NCBI GenBank assembly: GCA_009733575.1
Contig: ML769513.1
Coordinates: forward strand, 116,407-180,406
From: Gymnopus androsaceus JB14
Lineage: Eukaryota > Basidiomycota > Agaricomycetes > Agaricales > Omphalotaceae
Direction: 5' to 3'
DNA length: 64,000 nt
Positions 56,901 through 64,000 of this stretch are shown piece after piece. A program made the position numbers and the translations under genes. Each line of letters opens with the position of its first letter. The first letter of the stretch is position 1. The notes below the pieces were generated by a model, which had not been told where the DNA came from, searched no databases, and saw nothing but the letters and a program-made list of their open reading frames with translations.

Positions 56901-58642
56901 AAGGCTTTGGAAGTATTACAACAGCATTTCCCCGATATGATTACGCTTGCTCTGTCGGGGAATTACTGTACCGACAAAAAGCCCGCTGCTATCAACTGGA
57001 TCGAAGGAAGAGGCAAGAGTGTTGTGGCCGAAGCTGTGGTTCCAGGAAAGATAGTGAAAAGTGTGTTGAAGACCACGGTGGAGGCCTTGGTAAATCTGAA
57101 CACGAAGAAGAATCTCGTGGGAGTGCGATGGCGGGGAGTATTGGGGGTTTCAATGCTCATGCAGCGAATATCCTAAACGGCGGTGTTTTTGGCGACTGGA
57201 CAGGACCCCGCGCAGAATGTGGAGAGTTCGAATTGTATGACGTTGATGGAACCGTGAGTCTCTTCTTCGTTAACCCGTTCGACTCATTTACTTACGTCGA
57301 TTATCCCTTTGCTCCAGAACGAACAACGGTCAAGACCTGCTCATAACCATAACCATGCGCGTGCTGCGAGAATGTTGTTGGCTATATCCCGCTCCCACTT
57401 GGCATTGCTGGTCCGCTCAAGGTTGAGATGGTCATCTGTTCCCTATCCTATGGCCACAGCTGAAGGCACCCTCGTCGCGTCTACTTCCCGAGGGTGTAAA
57501 GCCCTCAATGCAGGCGGAGGCGTTACTACGGTTTAACCAAGATGCCATGACACGCGGACCAGCTATCGATTTCCCCAGTGTGTTGAAGCTGCGAAGTGTA
57601 AAGCATGGATTGACTCTGCGGAGGGTATGGGTGATCAAAGTGGCATTCGAGTCACGTCGAGGTTTGCAAAGCTGAGGAGTCTCAAGTGTGCAATGGCCGG
57701 AAGGACGCTTTTCGTTAGGTTCGCCACTGCCACTGGGGATGCGATGGGTATGAATATGATTTCGAAAGGGACCGAAAAGGCTTTGGAGGTATTACAACAG
57801 CATTTCCCGGATATGATTACCCTGGCTCTGTCGGGGAATTATTGTACGGACAAAAAGCCCGCTGCTATCAACTGGATCGAAGGAAGGAGGCAAGAGTGTT
57901 GTGGCTGAAGCTGTGGTTCCAGGAAAGATAGTGAAAAGTGGTTGAAGACCACGGTGGAGGCCTTGTGAATCTGAACACGAAGAAGAATCTGGTGGGGAGT
58001 GCGATGGCGGGAAGTATTGGGGTTTCAATGCTCATGCGGCGAATATCCTGACGGCGGTGTTTTTGGCGACTGGACAGGACCCTGCGCAGAATGTGGAGAG
58101 TTCGAATTGTATGACGTTGATGGAACCGTGAGTTTCTTCTTTTCTTCGTAGACTCGTTCGATTCGATTCTTACTTACGTCGATATTCCTTTCGCTCCAGA
58201 ACAAACAACGGCCAAGACCTGCTCATAACTATAACCATGCCCTCCATCGAAGTAGGCACCGTCGGCGCGGTACCGTCCTCGCACCCCAACAAGCCATCCT
58301 CGAAATGCTCGGTTTCAAAGGCGCACATCCTACCCACCCCAGGGCAGAATGCACAGAGTCTAGCTAGGATGATTGCAGCAGCGGTGATGGCGGGTGAGCT
58401 GTCGTTGATGAGTGCATTGGCGGCAGGGCATCTGGTTAGAGCGCATTTGGTGCATAATAGGAGTCAGGTGGGGACGCCGGCTGTGGGAACTCCAAATCCA
58501 GGCAATGTTAGGGTCGGGGAGTGTGCTAGGGGGAGGGTTGGGGTCGGGTATAAAGAAACTTGGTCAGTTGAGTGCGGGTATGACGATGAGCTCGCTTACG
58601 CCGTCTGCGTCGACGGGGTCGCTGCCTCCTTATAAGCCTTGA
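53956..58642 (+). CDS. HMG-CoA reductase, rearranged and frameshifted in its 3' half
   Basis: Catalyses the NADPH-dependent reduction of HMG-CoA to mevalonate, the committed step of sterol synthesis, at the ER. Start: ATG at 53956 ([18 protein letters not shown]). N-terminal membrane domain with a sterol-sensing-type block ([36 protein letters not shown] region), a long Ser-rich linker with a frame change in a CAATCT repeat at about 55764-55799, and the catalytic domain: [17 protein letters not shown] with the catalytic Glu, [27 protein letters not shown] and [15 protein letters not shown]. The frame breaks at 57119 (one G missing). About 880 bases are then repeated before the last exon, which carries [16 protein letters not shown] with the catalytic His. 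A likely true end is [14 protein letters not shown] at 58642. Removing the duplicate would give a normal gene order. Confidence 0.88.
55764..55799 (+). repeat. (CAATCY)6 hexanucleotide repeat in the HMG-CoA reductase linker
   Basis: Six head-to-tail CAATCT/CAATCC units encode either NLNLNP or QSQSQS depending on frame. The upstream frame reads the first and the downstream frame (MSSWSRLVG) reads the second, so a length change in or near this repeat probably causes the frame shift. Confidence 0.8.
56477..58234 (+). repeat. Partial tandem duplication of the HMG-CoA reductase catalytic exon, about 880 bp unit
   Basis: Bases 57357-58234 repeat 56477-57357 (catalytic exon, intron and start of the last exon). 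The junction near 57355 joins ATAACCATG of the last exon to a CATGC-containing point in the catalytic exon, which suggests a microhomology join. The second unit has many single-base gaps (for example at GTGTGTTG, GAGGGTATGG and GTCACGTCG) and also several synonymous substitutions around 57800-57860. It is therefore not a simple copy of the first. Confidence 0.88.
57357..58234 (+). pseudogene. Second, indel-rich copy of the HMG-CoA reductase catalytic segment
   Basis: Recognisable motifs are [27 protein letters not shown] and [15 protein letters not shown], in three different frames. At least eight single-base gaps or insertions are visible against the first copy, and a stop appears near 57534 (GTTTAACC). 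Synonymous differences such as ACG/ACC, CTT/CTG and TAC/TAT suggest it derives from a different allele or a real paralog. Confidence 0.75.
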
Positions 58643-58980
58643 TTTGGTGGTTTCGGTTTCGCTATCAGGCTTATCTTATTTCCTTGCATTTGCATTTTCT
58701 TCGAGTTCGAACCTTACTTGGTACTTTAAAAAGTCTAGCTGCTCACATTTGTTCGTTCGTTTGCGCATTGGATGGATGTATGGATCAAGCTTACTTTCCA
58801 CAAAGTCAGTCTGAATCCTTCCTAACGTTTCTTCCCTCTTAAATATATACCTATATACATACTTACAATCATTGGTTTCTTAATTGTGTAAATGCCAATG
58901 TCTACTAACATTGACTCAGATTCAGCAGCATATGTACTACTACATAGAATACAATTGCATTTGTTGCATTCTGTGAAGTT
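58643..58980. other. 3' flank of HMG-CoA reductase
   Basis: AT-rich, with no gene-like frame. Convergent with the ankyrin locus that follows on the minus strand. Confidence 0.4.
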
Positions 58981-61900
58981 TAGTGGTCTGAGTTGTGCAT
59001 CAATGCACCCTGCTTGGAGAGGCATTCATAATGCCCTCCCTGAAGCGACATCACCGTCACCTCCATTGTTCAGAAGCCGGACCGAATGCTTCATTTTCAG
59101 TGTCTGCAGCTGCATGGAGAGCATTTCCCATAACACCCTTCCCTGGAGCATTCACATCAGCTCCATTGCTCAGAAGAATTGGCCAATGGCTTCATTTCCA
59201 TTGCATACAGTGCTTGGAGAGCATTTCCATAATGTCCTCTGCTGAGCATTCACATCAGCTCCATTGATCAGAAGAAGCTGAACAATGGCTTTTTTCCATT
59301 GTATGCAGCTGCTTGGAGAGCATTTCCATAAAGTCCTCCCTGAGCATTCACATCAGCTCCATTGCTCAAGAAGAAGCTGGACAATGGCTTCATCTTCATT
59401 TGTTGCGCATGCTTAAAGCATTTCCATAATCTCCTCCCTGAGCATTCACATCAGCTCCATGTCTCAGAAGAAGCTGGACAGTGGCTTTCTTTCCATTGAA
59501 TACAGCTGCTTGAGAGCATTTCCACAATGTCCTCCCTGAGCATTCACATCAGCTCCAATTGCTCAGAAGAAGGTGGACAACAGCTTTCAAGTCCTTTGTA
59601 TCAGCAGCTGCCTGGAGAGCATTTCAAAAAATCCTCCCTGCAGCATTCACATCAGCTCCATTGCTCAAAAGAAGTGCCAAATGCTTCCTTTCCAATCCAT
59701 ACGACAGCTGCTTGAGAGCAGTTGTCCCAACATGTCTCCCTCAGCATTCACATCAGCTCCATTGCACGAGAACTGTACAATGCTTTAAGCTCCTTTTGTA
59801 TGCAGCTTGCTTGGAAGCATTTTCCATAAATCCTTCCTTCAGCTTGGACATCGCTCCATTGCTCAGAAAGAAGCTGTACAATGGCCTTCATTTCCCATTG
59901 TCATCATCTGCTTGGAGAGCATTTCCATATATATACTCCCTGAGCATTCCCATCCAGCGTCCATTGCACAGAAGAAGACTGTTTTTAACATGGCTTCTTT
60001 TCATTGTCTGCACTCATGGAGAGCATTTCTCATTTTCCCTCCTGAGCATTCACATCAGCTCATTCGCTCAGAGAAAGCTGGACAATGAGCCTTCATTTCC
60101 ATATCAGTCTGCAGCTTGCCATGGAGAGCCATCTTCCATAAGTCCTCCCTGAGCATGTCACCATCCAGATCCATTGATCAGAAGAAGCTGGACATGGCTT
60201 TCATTTTAGTCTCCTATTATTGCAGCTGCTTGGAGAGCATTTCCTAACCTCCACCTGGCATTCACATGCAGCTCATTGCTCAGAAAAGGCTCGGAACATA
60301 TGGCTTCCTTTCCAATGTTATCAGCTGCTTGGAGAGCATTTCCATAATCTCCTCGCCCTGAGCATTCACATCAGATCCATTGCTCAGAAGAGCTGACAAC
60401 AGCTCAAAGTCCTCATCTTGTATGCAGCTGCCTTCCGAAGCATTTCCAAAAATCCCCCTGAGCATTCACATCAGCCGCATTGCTCAGACAAGAAGCTGGA
60501 CAATGGCTTCATTTCCAATCAAGCAGCTGCTTGGAAGCATTTCCAAAATCTCTCCCTGAGCATTCACACTCACTCCATTGCTCAGAAAAGCTGGACAATG
60601 GCTTCATTTCCAGTTAGCTATGCAGCTGCTTGGAGAGCATTTCCATTTTGCCTCCTTGAGTAATTCACATCTGCCTCCCAGTTGCTCAGAAGAAGCTGAC
60701 AACAGCTCAATCCTTTGTATGCAGCTGCTTGGAGGCATTTCCATAATCTCCTCCCTGAGCATTATCACATCAGCTCCATTGCTCAGAAGAAGCTGCGAAA
60801 TATGGCTTTCCATTCCATTGTATGCAGCGCTTGCAGACCATTTCCAGTAATGTCCTCCCTGTAGAATTTACATCAGCTCCAGTTGCCCTCAGAAAGGAGC
60901 TGGACAAAGCCGATGGCTCTCATTTTTTATTCTATGCACCTGCTTGAAACATTTCCATAATTGTCCTCCCCTCGAGCAATTCCATCAGCTCCATGTGCCT
61001 CGACAACACTGGAAAGCTAGAATGCTTCATTTCCATTGTATGCAGCTGCCTTGCGCAGCATTTCATAATGTACTTCCTAGCATTTCACCATCAGCCCCAT
61101 TTGCTTAGAAGGAGCGACAATGTCTTCATTTCCATTATAATAGCTGGCTTGGAGAGCACTTCCATAATGTCCCTCCCTGAGCAGGATTCACGATCAGCTC
61201 CATTTGCTCCAGAAAAAAGCTGACAATGGCTTCCTTTCCATTGTATGCCAGCTGCTGAAGAGCATTTCCACTAACACCCTGCCTGAGCATCTCACATCAG
61301 CCCATTGCTCCAGATAAGTTGGACAATGGTCATTTCATACATACCACCTGCTCTGGAGAGCATTTTCAATAATGCTCTCCTCGAGCATTCACACCAGCGT
61401 CCATTTGCTCCACAAAAACGGCATGGGTAACTCCATCAATGCCACCATAGCGCTGCTTGGAGAGCATTTCCAATACATGCCTCCCTGAGCAATTCCACAT
61501 CAGCTCAGTTCAGCAAGAACTGGACAGTGCTTTCGTTCCATTGAATACAGCTGCTTGGAGATCATCTACAATGGCCTCCCTGAGCCATTCACATCAGCTC
61601 CATTGGCTCAGAAGAAGTGCGACAACAGCTTCACAGTCCTTGTATGAGCGCTGGAGGAGCATTTCCAAAAAGTCCTCCACGAGCATTCACATCCACTCCA
61701 TGCTCAAAAGAACTGCCAAATAGCTTCCTCTTCCATTGCATACAGCTGCTTGGAGAGCATCGCTTCCATAAGTCCTCCCTGAGCATTCACATTCAGCCCT
61801 CCATTGCTCAGAAGAAGCTGACAATGCCTTTAAGTACTTTGTAGCAGCTGCTTGGATAGCACCTTCCATAAAACATCCTCCCTGAGCATTGACATCAGCT

Positions 61901-62480
61901 TCCATGCTCAGAAGAAGCTGTACATGGTTCATTTCCATTGTATGCCAGCCGCTGGAGAGCATTTCCATAAATCTCCCTGACAGTCACATCAGCTCCATGA
62001 TCAGAAGAAGCTGTACAAGGTCCTTTCTAGTTGTATGCAGCTGCTTGGAGACATTCCATAATGTCCGTCCCATAGCATTCCATCAGCTCCATTGCTCAGA
62101 AAAAGCGGACAATGGCTTCAATTTCAGTGTCTGCAGCCTGCTGGAGCATTTCCATAACACCCTTCCTCGAGCATTCACATCAGCTCCATTGCTCAGAAGA
62201 AGCTTTGACAATGGCTTCATTTTCCATTGCATACAGCTGCTTGGGGAGCATTTCCATAATGTCCTCCCTGAGCATTCACATCAGCTCCATTGACCCAGAA
62301 AGAAGCTGTACAATGGCTTTTTTCCATTGTACGCAGCTGCTGATTTGAGGCATTCCATAAAGTCACTGCCCTGAGCATGTCACATCAGTCCATCTGCTAC
62401 AGAACCAAGCTGGACAATGCTTCATTTCCTTGAGATGCAGCTGTTTGGAGAGCATTTCCATAATCTCCTCCTTGGACATC
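58980..62480 (-). repeat. Array of about 35 degenerate ~99 bp ankyrin-repeat units
   Basis: On the minus strand each unit encodes one 33-residue ankyrin repeat close to NALQAAAYNGNEAIVQLLLS plus NGADVNAQGG. On the plus strand the unit shows as the recurring words CTCCCTGAGCATTCACATCAG and CAGCTGCTTGGAGAGCATTT. Units are very alike but almost every one has small insertions or deletions, so no frame runs beyond two or three repeats. This is the C-terminal repeat region of the NACHT-ankyrin gene to the right, or of a tandem sister gene. The indel density exceeds that of the cleaner units at 62820-63200. Confidence 0.88.
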
Positions 62481-62812
62481 ACATCCACTGCAACCCCCGC
62501 CAAGCAGCGGACCATTGAATTGAATTCACTCCCTGGTTGTAGGTATACCATCATGTTCTCCTTTTGATGATGTTGCATTTACTACTCCAGATTACGGTCC
62601 TGGACCTTCTTATTAACACCACCTTCATAGCATAAATAGTGGCTGCAAAATTCTCATTACTTTTCTGTCCATTTATCTTACCCAAGGTTGATATGGCTGC
62701 ATTTCCCCCTTCAAGAAATTTCTTGGTAAGGGCATCTTAGAATCTATTTTGGACCTATTCTGAGACATTTTGTAGAGCCGCCAATACTGTCTGGCATAAT
62801 CAAACAAAAAAA
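62480..62812 (-). repeat. Second, degraded copy of the NLR-like linker
   Basis: This stretch aligns with 63190-63530, sharing CATCCACTGCAA, ATGTTGCATTTACTACTCCAG, CAAGAAATTTCTTGGTAAG and CGCCAATA words. It carries many single-base gaps. It ends abruptly in CATAATCAAACA followed by an A-run, after which ankyrin units restart at about 62818. Confidence 0.8.
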
Positions 62813-62817
62813 AATAC

Positions 62818-64000
62818 TCCATTGCTCAGAAGAAGCTGGACAGTGGCTTCATTTCCTTTGTATGTAGCTGCTTGGAGAGCATTTTCCAAAAGTCCTCCCT
62901 GAGCATTCACATCAGCTCCATTGCTCAGAAGAAGCTGGACTATGCCTTTTATGTCCATAGAATACAGCTATGTAGAGAGCATTCCCATATCCTCCTCCCT
63001 GAGCATTCACATCAGCTCCATTCCTCAGAAGAAGCTGGCAAACGGCTTCATTTCCACCGTATGCAGCTGCTTTGGAGAGCATTTCCATATTTTCCTCCCT
63101 GAGCATTCACATCAGCTCCATTGCTCAGAAGAAGCTGGACAATGCCTTCATTTCCTTGAGATGCAGCTGCTTGGAGAGCATTTCCATAATCACCTCCTTG
63201 AGCATTCACATCCACTGCAATCCCCGCAAGCAGCTGGACATTGACTTGATCAGCTCCACCTGTTTGTATGGTATTACCATATGTTTCTCCTTTTGTATTG
63301 ATGTTGCATTTACTACTCCAGATTAGGTCCTGGACACTTCTTATTAAACCACCTTCACTAGCATAATATAGTGGCTTGGCAAAATTCTCATTAACTATTC
63401 TGTCATTTATTCTTACCCAGGTTTGATATGGTGCACTTTCTCCCCTCAGAAATTTCTTGGTAAGGTCATCTAAATCTATTTCTGGACCTATTTCCTGAAC
63501 TATTTTTGTATGAGCTCGCCAATATTGTGCTGCATAATCATATACTGGTGCCTTGTCCCATATCTCCCATAGCTCTGTTGAGTTGTTGATGTTTGATTTC
63601 AAAAGATATATAATGCAAACTTTAGCTAATGAGGCATGAGCTAGCCTGGCATTGATTTCAAACAAGCCAGTTGCTTCATTCATATTACTATCTCTAAGGA
63701 GAAATTCCTTCACAGAGGTATGTGCCAGTTGAACAATGTTATTGGCATCCACAGTCACAATATTGGAATCTATAATTAGTTCCACTTTCAAGGCTTTCTC
63801 ATCACTAGGGTACAGTTCTTGCTGTGCCAAATCAACAGCAAGGAAATCTGAAACTTCCTGGGTATTTAATGGTGTAAATGCAAATGTAAGCCACATCAGA
63901 AGATGATAGGCATCCATGGCACGTTTACTTTTCTTTGCTTTTTGTATGGCTTGCATATATATTTCTTCCAATGTCATTGGTAGCTCATGCAATGTCTGCA
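62818..64000 (-). CDS. NACHT-ankyrin (NLR-like STAND) protein, partial, running off the window
   Basis: The frame is open from the right edge (first visible residues CMHELPMTLEEIYMQAIQK) to about 63050. The start lies outside, so the NACHT domain itself is not seen. What is visible is the helical region that usually follows NACHT in fungal STAND proteins: the LPxTLEExY motif, AYHLLMWLTFAFTPLNTQEV, SDFLAVDL, VQLAHTSVKEFLL. A linker (VYDYAAQYWRAHTK, LYYASEGGLIRSVQDL) and then ankyrin repeats (NALQAAASQGNEGIVQLLLS) follow. One extra T at about 63072 and another change near 62965 shift the frame in the last units. Fungal NLRs of this architecture are linked to non-self recognition and programmed cell death; that function is inferred from the family. 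Confidence 0.78.

Noticed and set aside
59000..62480. Possible CRISPR-like or satellite array because of the regular ~99 bp period
   Set aside because: The unit translates to a canonical ankyrin repeat on the minus strand, there are no unique spacers between conserved repeats, and the organism is a eukaryote.

Overview
The window is from a filamentous fungus, almost certainly a mushroom-forming basidiomycete (Agaricomycetes). Genes are closely spaced and cut by many 45-60 nt GT-AG introns. The protein set includes an SREBP-type bHLH membrane factor, an HMG-CoA reductase with a long low-complexity linker, F-box/LRR genes, a sedolisin and a NACHT-ankyrin protein.

Layout. 0.6-6.1 kb: a hypothetical gene, a possible gene relic and a coiled-coil gene. 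6.1-15.4 kb (minus strand): a three-copy tandem array (A, B, C) plus one diverged relative (D) of 3-beta-hydroxysteroid dehydrogenase-like (ERG26/NSDHL-type) genes. A thymine/uracil-DNA glycosylase (TDG) gene sits between C and D, and its decayed paralog lies at 25.7-26.9 kb. 15.6-16.5 kb: a MICOS Mic26/27-type gene head to head with D. 17.6-18.8 kb: an intact aldo-keto reductase. 18.9-25.2 kb: a full ABCC/MRP-type transporter. 28.8-31.3 kb: a secreted sedolisin. 31.8-35.1 kb: the SREBP-like factor, divergent from a GNAT gene at 35.6-37.1 kb. 39.6-53.3 kb: a segmental duplication in which an UNC93-like MFS gene plus a convergent F-box gene occur twice, around a DUF1479 oxygenase gene. One copy carries a 500 bp MITE whose empty site survives in the other copy. 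54.0-58.6 kb: HMG-CoA reductase with an internal partial duplication. 59-64 kb: a long array of about 99 bp ankyrin units and the broken or partial C-terminal half of a NACHT-ankyrin (NLR-like) protein running off the right edge.

Sterol biology is over-represented: HMG-CoA reductase is a classical SREBP target, and the 3-beta-HSD family includes sterol C-4 decarboxylases. The genes are not arranged as a classical cluster, so a functional link is only an inference.

Sequence quality matters here. Many otherwise well-conserved frames are broken by isolated 1-bp indels. In the four 3-beta-HSD copies and in the Mic26/27 gene, every break I could resolve is a +1 insertion. From about 57.1 kb to 62.8 kb indel density rises further, and both edges of that stretch repeat neighbouring sequence. 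Unpolished long-read sequence or an unmerged gap patch is therefore a serious alternative to pseudogenisation, and I label broken genes with that caveat. The best-supported biological finds are the MITE filled/empty site pair, the TDG paralog pair, a 6-nt microexon in the sedolisin, the tandem dehydrogenase array and the near-identical ankyrin array of the NLR-like gene.
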